55,334 nucleotides of DNA, taken from assembly GCA_041573795.1 (NCBI GenBank), contig JBFFQB010000007.1, positions 1 through 55,334 on the forward strand, read 5' to 3'. This stretch comes from E44-bin32 sp041573795. GTDB taxonomy: Bacteria; Chloroflexota; Anaerolineae; Anaerolineales; E44-bin32. The notes below the pieces were generated by a model, which was given only the letters and a program-made list of their open reading frames with translations, had not been told where the DNA came from and searched no databases. The translations under genes and the position numbers were made by a program. This document shows positions 16,331 through 23,945 of this stretch, in pieces. Each line of letters starts with the position of its first letter. The stretch's first letter is position 1.

Positions 16331-16849
16331 TTATAGCGAGCCTCGCGCAAGGAGGTCATCCTGGCATAATTCTTCTTTAACCTGGATGGCAATAACAGAA
16401 ATCGCATGACCTAAGGCCCGATAATCTGAATCGGTAGCTTCGATGCGATACCCCATGATCCGTGCAAGTGTTTGAAGTGTTTGCGGGTGCAACTGGCCGT
16501 ATCGGCAGAATAAGGCACTGGCGAAATCCGCTTGCATGCTTTCCGCTCTTCCACGAAATTTTCTCTTCCCCACTGTAGCTTCCACGTCCGGCGTCTTGAG
16601 GATATTTCGGTACCAGTCTGATCCACTCCCCCAGCCGGAGGCGAGGTAATAAATATCGAGCTCGCGGTCATGCTCCACAACTTCGATCACAGTCTCTCGC
16701 CGCAACCCGCTCACTCGTCCGATGTGGACAAGGTGAATGAACCGGTCTCCCATCCATGCATTCAAACCTGCCCGGTAAAAGAGCAACGGCAACCGGTAAA
16801 TCCATCGCACCAGACCTTTAGGCGGTTTTGGCTCCCTGATTCTTTCCAT
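16331..16849 (-). CDS. Deazaflavin (F420)-dependent nitroreductase family protein, Ddn-like
   Basis: 172 residues. The DUF385/Ddn split-barrel pattern is seen in HIGRVSGLRRETVIEVVEHD, YYLASGWGSGSDWYRNILKTP and the following VEATVGKRKFRGRAE. Members use F420, and sometimes FMN or heme, to reduce lipophilic substrates such as quinones. The ATG overlaps the ferredoxin stop by one base (TGATG), so it is translationally coupled to it. Next to a ferredoxin and a corrinoid protein, it could supply or accept electrons for keeping cobalt reduced, or reduce the methylated product. Confidence 0.85.
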   Translation of the reverse strand: MERIREPKPPKGLVRWIYRLPLLFYRAGLNAWMGDRFIHLVHIGRVSGLRRETVIEVVEHDRELDIYYLASGWGSGSDWYRNILKTPDVEATVGKRKFRGRAESMQADFASALFCRYGQLHPQTLQTLARIMGYRIEATDSDYRALGHAISVIAIQVKEELCQDDLLARGSL

Positions 16850-17106
16850 CAGCGCACCTTAAGCTCTATGGCTTCAACCGAGCACTGCAGCACGCATGCA
16901 TTACATGCGATACAACGCCTTGCCCCAATGAATTCAACTTTGTTCTGCTCGCGGTTTTGGTGCCAACAGTCAACCGGACAGACCTCAAAACACTCGAATA
17001 ATCCAACGCACCGTTCTGGATCGAAAACGATCTCGAGGCGCCGCAGCGTACGCGCCAGGTGCCAGTGCTCGAGCAGCAACTCGCGCAATCGTGGTGATCC
17101 AGCCAT
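16849..17106 (-). CDS. Ferredoxin in HgcB position, atypical first cluster
   Basis: 85 residues from the ATG at 17106, with GGAG 8 bases upstream; a GTG at 17115 is possible. The second half is a classic [4Fe-4S] ligand set, CIACNACVLQC (Cys65, 68, 71, 75). The first set is C33-x2-Leu36-x2-C39-x3-C43-Pro, with an extra Cys47. The usual second cysteine is therefore Leu, so this site may hold a [3Fe-4S] cluster or use Cys47. HgcB proteins have two full clusters and a terminal cysteine pair; neither is present here, and the chain ends ELKVR. Placed directly after an HgcA-like protein, it probably passes electrons to the corrinoid. Confidence 0.85.
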   Translation of the reverse strand: MAGSPRLRELLLEHWHLARTLRRLEIVFDPERCVGLFECFEVCPVDCWHQNREQNKVEFIGARRCIACNACVLQCSVEAIELKVR

Positions 17107-17107
17107 C

Positions 17108-18727
17108 TCAAGCACTCCAACCCATGATGCGGGGCAGCAGCCAGTAAGTAACAGAGAGCATCACGGCTATCAGGGCTTCCCAGCCCCAATTCGCTTGCTC
17201 ACCACGCATCAAAGGCGACATTCCCTGCAGCTCGGCTGCCACAAACACGGAAAGCGCCACCATCCCCACACCTCTTCGGAATAGCTGCAAAGGATCCATT
17301 GGGCCTGTCAACCAGGTGAATACAACCATGCCGGCCAGCGCGATAAACGCCAGCGGGAGGCTCTTGATTAACCCATCCCTACCAGGAATCAGCGGCAAGG
17401 CCAGCGCATAAAAATACGACAAGCCCAAGAGCGCCAAGAGGATCGGCCAGAAGAGATGGCGCCAGAAGATCAAAACCGGTCCGAGGACCATCAAACCGTA
17501 TAATCCGAGCGTAGCACTCACCATCTCCAGACGATCAAGCACTGGAAAATCCACCGTGCGCATCGCTTCTGTCTTGGTATAACCGTTCTCAAGGTAGGTA
17601 GGGATATCCCTGGCGCGCACCGGTCCCCAGTTCACCGCCCAACCAGTCTGAGCGCGGATTACATTCCCATCCACCCCATTGGCGCATAATTGTGGCAGCA
17701 CCATGCGCTTGCCCCTATGCCACTCGTCAATCCCACTCATCTTTAGCGCGCCGATGACGCGTTCGGCGGAGAGGAAACCGCCACCGGCAGCACACCACAC
17801 ATTGATGCCAGACGAATTCACCACCAGCAACCAGGCATCGAGTTCTCCCTCGATGTCTCTCACAACGCGCCTGACGGTCAGGTCAAAGTTGCCGGTCACC
17901 AGAACAGGCGAATCCGAATCTGGCTTGCCGATGGCGTAGAGCCCAGGCTCGAATTTCGGGTAGGGTGGCAGCACACGGAAGAAGAGCGCCCAAGCATCCT
18001 TCAAGCGAGACGCAATGTTGGGATCATGCCCTATGCGCGGGATCTGCTCGTGCACAGACTCAAACCCTGCTGCAACCTCAGGTTTTCCCTGATAGACACA
18101 TAATGTTCCCCCCAGCGCTGCTGCGAGAAGCTTGTCAGCGAAGCCGGAACGGCGCAGTTTAACTGCGAGGTTTTTCAGTGGGTTCGTCGTCGTCCGTGTC
18201 AGCAACCAGGTGGCCAAACGCAGCGGCCCACGAATCAATCCGAAGAGCAGTCGAGCATAAGCATGAGCAGGTGCGACCTCATCCAGGATGAGCAGCGTTC
18301 CATCTGCAGCGAGTAATTGCCGGCAGATCCGTAGGACATATTCCTGCTCGGTGGAACTCAACTCGCTCAAGGCCAGGCTGCTTACGATCATGTCGAAAGT
18401 TCCTGGCGAGTATGCTGCCTCCAATGCCATGGCGTCCATGCGAGTCAACTGGACATGCCCCAACAGTTCCTTCTCATCGAGCTTCTGGCGGGCGACGGTA
18501 AGCATGTCCTCGCTTACATCAATGGCTACCACCCGATCTGTCACTTCAGCGAGAAGGCTTGTCAAAGCACCAGTTCCACAACCAATTTCCAGGACTTGAT
18601 GATCCGCTTGGACGCTGGCAGCGATAATCCTGTATAGCCTCTCTAGCCGCCCCAGCGTGAGCAAGCGGATGCCGCGGTCATAGGTAGCCGGACGGCGCTC
18701 TAGCCAGCGCATGAAGACGGTCGCCAT
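17108..18727 (-). CDS. SAM methyltransferase fused to an HgcA-like corrinoid-binding membrane protein
   Basis: 539 residues. Residues 1-215 form a class I methyltransferase: motif I VLEIGCGTGALT (46-57), acidic loop VVAIDVSEDML, and FDMIVSSLALSELS. Residues 245-400 match the corrinoid domain of HgcA: PKFEPGLYAIGKPDSDSPVL, TGNFDLTVRRV, the cap-helix motif GINVWCAAGG (Cys312, the residue that ligates cobalt in HgcA), VLPQLCANGV and WGPVRARDIPTYL. Residues 405-535 hold four to five membrane helices, as in HgcA. The invariant lysine of HgcA's NVWCAAGK is Gly here. The fusion predicts SAM-to-corrinoid or corrinoid-to-substrate methyl transfer at the membrane. Ferredoxin and Ddn-like genes follow directly. 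The motif match is strong; mercury as substrate is not supported. Confidence 0.85.
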   Translation of the reverse strand: MATVFMRWLERRPATYDRGIRLLTLGRLERLYRIIAASVQADHQVLEIGCGTGALTSLLAEVTDRVVAIDVSEDMLTVARQKLDEKELLGHVQLTRMDAMALEAAYSPGTFDMIVSSLALSELSSTEQEYVLRICRQLLAADGTLLILDEVAPAHAYARLLFGLIRGPLRLATWLLTRTTTNPLKNLAVKLRRSGFADKLLAAALGGTLCVYQGKPEVAAGFESVHEQIPRIGHDPNIASRLKDAWALFFRVLPPYPKFEPGLYAIGKPDSDSPVLVTGNFDLTVRRVVRDIEGELDAWLLVVNSSGINVWCAAGGGFLSAERVIGALKMSGIDEWHRGKRMVLPQLCANGVDGNVIRAQTGWAVNWGPVRARDIPTYLENGYTKTEAMRTVDFPVLDRLEMVSATLGLYGLMVLGPVLIFWRHLFWPILLALLGLSYFYALALPLIPGRDGLIKSLPLAFIALAGMVVFTWLTGPMDPLQLFRRGVGMVALSVFVAAELQGMSPLMRGEQANWGWEALIAVMLSVTYWLLPRIMGWSA

Positions 18728-18732
18728 CAGCG

Positions 18733-19329
18733 CTACCTTACTTTCAGACCAGAAAGGATAAGCTCAACCGGTTCTGGCTCCATCTCATCCCAATCGATCA
18801 GATCCGGCTCGATAAACCATAGCATGGCGATACCCTCATACAATGCAATTAGTGATTTCGCCACGATTTCTGGATCACAGGGCTTGAACTCGCCGCGAGC
18901 GATTCCCTGTTGAACGATCGTCGCTACAAATTCCATGTAGCGCTCGTAGTAACTGAGAAGTGTGCCTCGCACGGCTTTGCTGCGGGCAGCGAGGGCGATG
19001 AACTCATAGGCAAGCGGCATTAATTTTTTAAAACGCTTGTATTCCTCCACGGCATAGCCCGCGAATTTTCTCAAGCGCTCACTGGATGAACCTTCCTGTT
19101 CCACCAGCGCCTCTGCTTCGCGCATTTCATTGATAAACACCCGATCCAGCAGCGCCTGGATCAGGGCGTCTTTACTTTTGAAATACCAATACAAAGCGCC
19201 TTTCGACAGCCCGGATTTCTCCACGATGTCATCCATGCGGGCTTTGTCGATACCCCGTTCCGCAAAGACCCGCTCCGCCGCGTCGAGAATCTGCCTTCGC
19301 CTTGTTTCTTCCGTTTCCCTTTTTGACAT
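18733..19329 (-). CDS. TetR-family transcriptional repressor
   Basis: 198 residues. The N-terminal helix-turn-helix is standard: RRQILDAAERVFAERGIDKA, then MDDIVEKSGLSKGALYWYFKSKDAL. The C-terminal ligand domain is of the common drug-sensing size and ends LILSGLKVR. It is the first gene of the operon that includes the corrinoid protein and the ABC exporter; in E. coli a TetR regulator (CecR) likewise heads control of ybhGFSR. A perfect operator-like inverted repeat lies 9 bases upstream of the ATG, so autoregulation of the whole operon is likely. The 5' leader is only about 20 bases with no clear ribosome binding site. Confidence 0.92.
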   Translation of the reverse strand: MSKRETEETRRRQILDAAERVFAERGIDKARMDDIVEKSGLSKGALYWYFKSKDALIQALLDRVFINEMREAEALVEQEGSSSERLRKFAGYAVEEYKRFKKLMPLAYEFIALAARSKAVRGTLLSYYERYMEFVATIVQQGIARGEFKPCDPEIVAKSLIALYEGIAMLWFIEPDLIDWDEMEPEPVELILSGLKVR

Positions 19330-19335
19330 AGCAAA

Positions 19336-19386
19336 CTGACCAGTCGGTCTACTTTTATCCTACATTTGTTTATGGAGGCTTGTCAA
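19336..19386 (-). promoter_or_regulatory. Promoter with TetR operator over the transcription start
   Basis: On the minus strand, TTGACA (19381-19386) and TAGGAT (19357-19362) are separated by 18 bases. The predicted start point near 19349 falls within the inverted repeat GACC-AGTC-GGTC at 19338-19349, flanked by A/T-rich bases. The GACCN4GGTC form is typical of AcrR/TetR operators, and repressor bound there would stop transcription initiation. Confidence 0.75.
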
Positions 19387-19410
19387 CATCACTCGAGACC
19401 AACGGCGTGC

Positions 19411-19416
19411 TATAAT
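19411..19416 (+). promoter_or_regulatory. -10 element directly before the DsbA-like gene (leaderless start)
   Basis: A perfect TATAAT ends 7 bases before the ATG at 19424, so transcription should begin at or next to the initiation codon. The intervening bases CTCCCCC contain no ribosome binding site. No good -35 is seen at the expected distance. Confidence 0.6.
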
Positions 19417-19423
19417 CTCCCCC

Positions 19424-20185
19424 ATGTCTGAAACTAACCCCACCCCAACGGAAGAAGCAATCAACGATCAACAAGAGGAAGGTGTCCTGCGCTTCAAGCG
19501 TCGGAACGTATACGCCGCCCTGCTGCCCCTGGCCTTCGTCACTGGACTGGCCGCTGGGTACATTTTCTGGGGCCGCGATCAAGCGGGCTCCGCGGCAGTT
19601 GCACCAGTTGGGAGTGAACCGCTTGCCCAAGCGCCAGCCCAACAGGATCTGCGCGCGCTTCAAGGACAGGTGCGCCTCGAGATCGAAGAAGACGATGATC
19701 CCGTGCTGGGTCCGAGCGATGCACCGATCACGATCATCGAATTCAGTGACTTCCGCTGCCCCTACTGCAAGCGTTTCCGCATCGAAACCTTCGACCAGCT
19801 CCTAGCGGCCTACCCAGATCAGATTCGCTTCATCTATCGTGACTTTCCGGTCGTGGGGGGGTTTGAAGCTGCGGTCGCCTCAGAATGCGCAGATGAACAG
19901 GGGGAGTACTGGGCTTACCACGACCTGCTCTTCCTGGGCGAATACCCCGAGCTAAATAATGAGGCCTACCTCGCTTACGCGGAAAACCTCGATCTGGATA
20001 TGGATGCCTTCTCAAGCTGCCTGGAAGAGAGCCGTTACGCTAGCGAGGTCGAAGCCGACGCAGTGTATGCCGCCGGGCTGGGGGTCACAGGCACCCCAAC
20101 CTTCTTCATCAACGGGATCCCGCTGATCGGTGCCCAACCACTGGATATTTTCACCCAGATTATCGATGCCGAGTTAGAAGGTTAA
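19424..20185 (+). CDS. DsbA-family thioredoxin-fold oxidoreductase, membrane-anchored
   Basis: 253 residues. A cytoplasmic N-terminal tail of 28 residues leads into one anchor helix (YAALLPLAFVTGLAAGYIFW, 30-49), then a linker and a thioredoxin-fold domain with the active site CPYC (Cys112, Cys115) in ITIIEFSDFRCPYCKRF and the cis-proline loop GVTGTPTFFING. Such proteins make, break or shuffle disulfides outside the membrane. It is transcribed away from the TetR operon from a separate -10. Its stop and that of the convergent hydrolase gene lie on the same TTAA. Confidence 0.92.
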   Translation: MSETNPTPTEEAINDQQEEGVLRFKRRNVYAALLPLAFVTGLAAGYIFWGRDQAGSAAVAPVGSEPLAQAPAQQDLRALQGQVRLEIEEDDDPVLGPSDAPITIIEFSDFRCPYCKRFRIETFDQLLAAYPDQIRFIYRDFPVVGGFEAAVASECADEQGEYWAYHDLLFLGEYPELNNEAYLAYAENLDLDMDAFSSCLEESRYASEVEADAVYAAGLGVTGTPTFFINGIPLIGAQPLDIFTQIIDAELEG

Positions 20186-20997
20186 CCGCTACTTCGCTGG
20201 TCCTCTACTTCGAGCAAGAATGCCAGCAGGGCACGATTAAGATCTTCGGCGACATCGTAGGGTGTCGCATGCCCTGATCGCGGAAACTTCAACAAGCGCG
20301 CACCCTGGATGCTTTCCGCAAGCAATTCCTTCGCCGCCATTGCGACGGTCGTATCCCGCTCTCCGGCAACGATCAAGGCTGGTGCGCGAACTTCCCCCAA
20401 ACGAGAGGTGACGTCGAAGCGCATGACAGCCCACACGGCTCGTGCATACCTCCCGCGTGAATTGGCGCCGATGCGTGCTGCAGCTAACGCTCGCCAGGTC
20501 TCCTGTCCAGGGTCTGGAAAAATGCCCGCCGCGATCCAGGCACCTAACCAATCCATACGACCGATCAACAACAAAAACAACCGGCCGAGGGTACGTAACA
20601 TCCCACGTCTCCCGCTCTGAAAGCGAGCGAAGGCGTTTACGATTGTGAGCGAGCGGATATGTTCTGGATGTTCCAGGGCGAGCTGAAGAGCCACGGCTCC
20701 ACCCAGTGATAAGCCCACCACGTGTACTTCTCCGCAATCGAGTTGTTCTACAAGCGTGGCCATATCAGAGGCGTAATCTCTAAGCGTTGGCCAGCCAGGG
20801 CCAAGATCTGAGCGTCCATGCCCGCGCAGATCGACCGACAATACGGGAAAGTGCTCGGCAAAATATACGCTCTGTAGCGGCCAATCCTCACCGCTGGAAC
20901 CCAGGCCGTGCAGGAGCAGCAATGGGGGTGAAGAGAGCGCTCGGGGATTATGGTATTGATAGTAGAGGTTATGCGTATCCAGCTTGAGGTAGGGCAT
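20182..20997 (-). CDS. Alpha/beta hydrolase
   Basis: 271 residues. The fold is clear: oxyanion LLLLHGLGSSGEDWPLQ, VDLRGHGRSDLGPG, nucleophile elbow GLSLGG, acid loop GERDTTV and catalytic His in SGHATPYD. This group covers esterases, C-C hydrolases and haloperoxidase-like enzymes, so no substrate can be assigned. It begins 6 bases after the stop of the membrane EEP protein gene, so the two are probably one transcript. Confidence 0.88.
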   Translation of the reverse strand: MPYLKLDTHNLYYQYHNPRALSSPPLLLLHGLGSSGEDWPLQSVYFAEHFPVLSVDLRGHGRSDLGPGWPTLRDYASDMATLVEQLDCGEVHVVGLSLGGAVALQLALEHPEHIRSLTIVNAFARFQSGRRGMLRTLGRLFLLLIGRMDWLGAWIAAGIFPDPGQETWRALAAARIGANSRGRYARAVWAVMRFDVTSRLGEVRAPALIVAGERDTTVAMAAKELLAESIQGARLLKFPRSGHATPYDVAEDLNRALLAFLLEVEDQRSSG

Positions 20998-21003
20998 AGC
21001 GCC

Positions 21004-22851
21004 TTACGGAGCCACCACTTCTACCACGACCATGCGGTGATCGGAAGCGAGCGATTCGGAAACCCAGGCCCTCTGTGGAATTAACCCTCGCAGCCAGACG
21101 AAATCGATGCGCTCTTGTGGATCGATCGCCGGACTCGTTGGCGCCGGGTCCACGACGCCCAACAGGTCGAATGGATCGGCAAACGCAGCTGCACGGACGG
21201 CGTCGATCTCAGGATCCTCGGGTCGCGAGTTGAAATCCCCCCCAAAGCTAGCGGGTGAAGCGGGGCCAATGAACGCCAGCGCTTCGTCGATTTGACGCAA
21301 CGTATCTTCATTCGACAAGCCCATCCAGATCCCATAGGCGTCTAGACTCGAGGAACCCCAATCAAGCGCTGCGTGGACGATCCCTGTTTGCTCTTGCAGA
21401 CTGGTAAGGAATGCCACATCGGTGGGAACCCGTGGGCCTTTATATAGAAGCGCGATACCTGTTAGGTGTTCCACTGCAGGCAGGTAGACAACCTGCATCC
21501 CCAGGCGTTGCGCCAGGAAATAGGCGTTATCGCTGCTGTAGCTGGTCATGCGACCGGTATCGACCTCCTGCATGGCGATCACATCCACGCCTTCGGAAGC
21601 GATCGCCTCTGCCATCTCCTGTAGATTGGTATGCCAATCGTCATCATACCCATAATGAATGTTCCAGGTCGCCAGTCGCAAGCTGTCCTGTGGCAGGGGT
21701 TCTGGAGCCAGAGGCCAAACAAAGATCACGACCCCAAGCATCGCAAGCCCAGCGATGAAGCTGGGCAAGCGAGGTTGATCCACCTTCGTCCTCTGTTCTT
21801 GGGTCGCGGGTCGGATCACACTCCAAGTAAGGACAAGCAACGCCAGGAGGTGTACTAACCAACCTCGCTCGCGCATAATCGGCAAGGTATAGGGGTAGGT
21901 GAACGCAAAGGCGCTGAAGAAATTCAGGATCAGCATCCAGATCAAGCCAAGCGGGTAGCGCCAATGTGTCGGCCGATCGATTCTTGTTGCCCCGTTTAAA
22001 GCATAGACAATGCTCACCATGAGAAGCAATTGGGCCATAATCAAACCTGAGGCCGCCAACCACCCCTGCCAGAAATAACCGCTGAGAAAGCCAATGACAG
22101 CTAGCAACATAAGAACAAAGCGAACTCGTCGGAGGGAGAAGAGCGAATCAAACAAACCCCACCCTCCAGGGATCAACAAAGCCGCACTTGCAATAAATAA
22201 CAGCACCGCCATCGGCGCGTAGGCCACGCTACTGTACTGCGCTCCGGCGCTAGGGAGCGCAAAGAGTGTCATCTCGAGAAAGAGAAACGACCCTAACCCA
22301 AGCGCCAGCGACCAGGGGATACCCTCATCCATCCCTCCAATATCGCTGCTGTTACGATCAATCGAAACTGCGAGGACGATTAAAACCACCCCGCCCAAGG
22401 CAACATACGGCAGTGAACCATCATGCAGGCTCACATCAAAAGTGTCACCCATCACTCTCAGCACATACTCCCACAACACCCCCCAAAGGAGCACCCATCC
22501 AAATTCATTCTTCGACTCCCGCAGTTTCATCCACAGGTAGCTCCCCGCAGTCGCCAGGACGACTAAGGATCCCCAATAGCGTACGGTGGCATCATCGAAA
22601 GAGAGCGGGATTCGTGCAAGTGTGGCTAAAATCGCCAATAGAGTCAGCATTCGCTTTGATCTTTGCCGCGCGAGCAACGCAGGCACCAGAAGGGCCAGGA
22701 CAACGAGCAGGTTGCTGATCGGTAACCAGGAGCTCATAGGCCCTTCAAAGATCTGGTCGTAGATAACACCGAACATTGTCGAAAAGATGACGCGCAAGCT
22801 CTGCAAGAAGAAGACAGCGATCCATGAGGCGTGAAAGATCCTGGCTTTCAT
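21004..22851 (-). CDS. Multi-span membrane protein with C-terminal endonuclease/exonuclease/phosphatase-fold domain (CWH43-like layout)
   Basis: 615 residues. Residues 1-385 contain about twelve membrane helices. The last 220 residues are an EEP domain with all main motifs: LATWNIHYGYDDDW, MQEVDTG, ASFGGDFNSRPEDP, RIDFVWLRG and LASDHRMVVVEV. This combination resembles eukaryotic CWH43/PGAP2IP lipid-remodelling proteins. EEP enzymes cleave phosphodiesters with a metal ion; with this anchor the substrate is likely a membrane lipid or a surface glycan. GGGAGG precedes the ATG. It follows the FHA cluster by 45 bases with no terminator visible, so it may be read with that cluster. Confidence 0.85.
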   Translation of the reverse strand: MKARIFHASWIAVFFLQSLRVIFSTMFGVIYDQIFEGPMSSWLPISNLLVVLALLVPALLARQRSKRMLTLLAILATLARIPLSFDDATVRYWGSLVVLATAGSYLWMKLRESKNEFGWVLLWGVLWEYVLRVMGDTFDVSLHDGSLPYVALGGVVLIVLAVSIDRNSSDIGGMDEGIPWSLALGLGSFLFLEMTLFALPSAGAQYSSVAYAPMAVLLFIASAALLIPGGWGLFDSLFSLRRVRFVLMLLAVIGFLSGYFWQGWLAASGLIMAQLLLMVSIVYALNGATRIDRPTHWRYPLGLIWMLILNFFSAFAFTYPYTLPIMRERGWLVHLLALLVLTWSVIRPATQEQRTKVDQPRLPSFIAGLAMLGVVIFVWPLAPEPLPQDSLRLATWNIHYGYDDDWHTNLQEMAEAIASEGVDVIAMQEVDTGRMTSYSSDNAYFLAQRLGMQVVYLPAVEHLTGIALLYKGPRVPTDVAFLTSLQEQTGIVHAALDWGSSSLDAYGIWMGLSNEDTLRQIDEALAFIGPASPASFGGDFNSRPEDPEIDAVRAAAFADPFDLLGVVDPAPTSPAIDPQERIDFVWLRGLIPQRAWVSESLASDHRMVVVEVVAP

Positions 22852-22896
22852 GATCGAATCCCTCCCAAGGTATCCAAGACTCGAGATTGTGTTCTC

Positions 22897-23904
22897 CTAC
22901 GGTGCCTCTATCTGGAACGTGGCCATCATGGAATCGAGCGCTCCAAGTCCGGGGTTGAATGAGTCTGGCGCTTGAGACTCAACGCTTTGTTTCGTTGTAG
23001 CCAAATAAGCCTCATATTGTTCAATGAAGGCCTCATAGTCATCCCCGATGTGACTCTCTCCATCTGCGGGCAAGCTTGGATGGGCGACTGGAAGCACGGC
23101 AGTAAGGAGGTAAGCGCCATCATCCGTCAGCCCTTGAAAAGCGTAGAACAGATCTGTATTGTTGATCGGCCAAGCCGCCTGCCCATATTGCGTCACAAAG
23201 CGCACACCCTTCCCATTTCCAAAAGTAAGGTAATCCACCTGTGTCGTGATGATTTGGGCTGCATTGAAGCTTGGCATGATATAAGGCACCCGCTCGAGGG
23301 TACGCGCTTGGGTCGCGAGCAACGCTTCGAGTTCGTCCAGACTGGGTTCGAGTCCGCTGTTGACAGCCAGCAACGCTTCCGTGCTCATGACAATGATGCG
23401 AGGTTCGTGGAAGGTATCCACAAGTGGGTAGTTGTTCAGCGAGAAGATAATCCGTTCAGGCTGGCTGAACCACTCGGCTTCCAACTCGGCGGGCATAACT
23501 TCGGGGATCGCCTGGTAATCATCGCCCTCAGGGTAAGAGAACTGGATCCCTTCGAAGATCACATCGGGTAGGTCGAGGGGTATGACTTCTTCCAGTTCAT
23601 CGGGAAAGTTAGCCTCCATCGTTTCATCAAACTCAAGAAAAAAATCTTCGTCTAATTCGTCACCTATTGAGGCTTCCAAGGTGCTCTGGAACTCACCCGC
23701 AATGACATCCAGCAGCGCCTCGCCTCCAACCCAGTCAAGATTATTGATCAGCGCCCGCGCAATCGGCATCCCTAATGCCATCATGATACAGAAACCGATA
23801 ACCAGGACACCGACACAACCGGCGCCGACGATCAAACAGGTCCTTAATGTGCGATTGCTACCCGTGCGATCCGTAACATTGATGTTCGAAGCCTCTTCTG
23901 CCAT
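22897..23904 (-). CDS. Anchored extracytoplasmic protein of unknown function
   Basis: 335 residues, ATG with GGGAGG upstream. After a short cytoplasmic tail there is one helix (CLIVGAGCVGVLVIGFCIMM, 29-48). The rest is extracytoplasmic, with a very acidic segment around 82-112 (GDELDEDFFLEFDETMEANF) and a globular C-terminal part (SQPERIIFSLNNYPLVDTF, GVRFVTQYGQAAWPINNTDL). I do not recognise a family. It is the last gene of the FHA cluster, 41 bases after the FHA protein gene. Confidence 0.65.
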   Translation of the reverse strand: MAEEASNINVTDRTGSNRTLRTCLIVGAGCVGVLVIGFCIMMALGMPIARALINNLDWVGGEALLDVIAGEFQSTLEASIGDELDEDFFLEFDETMEANFPDELEEVIPLDLPDVIFEGIQFSYPEGDDYQAIPEVMPAELEAEWFSQPERIIFSLNNYPLVDTFHEPRIIVMSTEALLAVNSGLEPSLDELEALLATQARTLERVPYIMPSFNAAQIITTQVDYLTFGNGKGVRFVTQYGQAAWPINNTDLFYAFQGLTDDGAYLLTAVLPVAHPSLPADGESHIGDDYEAFIEQYEAYLATTKQSVESQAPDSFNPGLGALDSMMATFQIEAP

Positions 23905-23945
23905 CTCAACCTCCCGAACCCTATTCTTGGTGGTGGCTTGGTCGG

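Noticed and set aside
16849..18727. Calling the pair a mercury-methylating HgcAB
   Set aside because: The motif lysine is missing, the ferredoxin lacks one cluster cysteine and the terminal cysteine pair, and the corrinoid domain is fused to a methyltransferase. Relationship is supported; mercury methylation is not.
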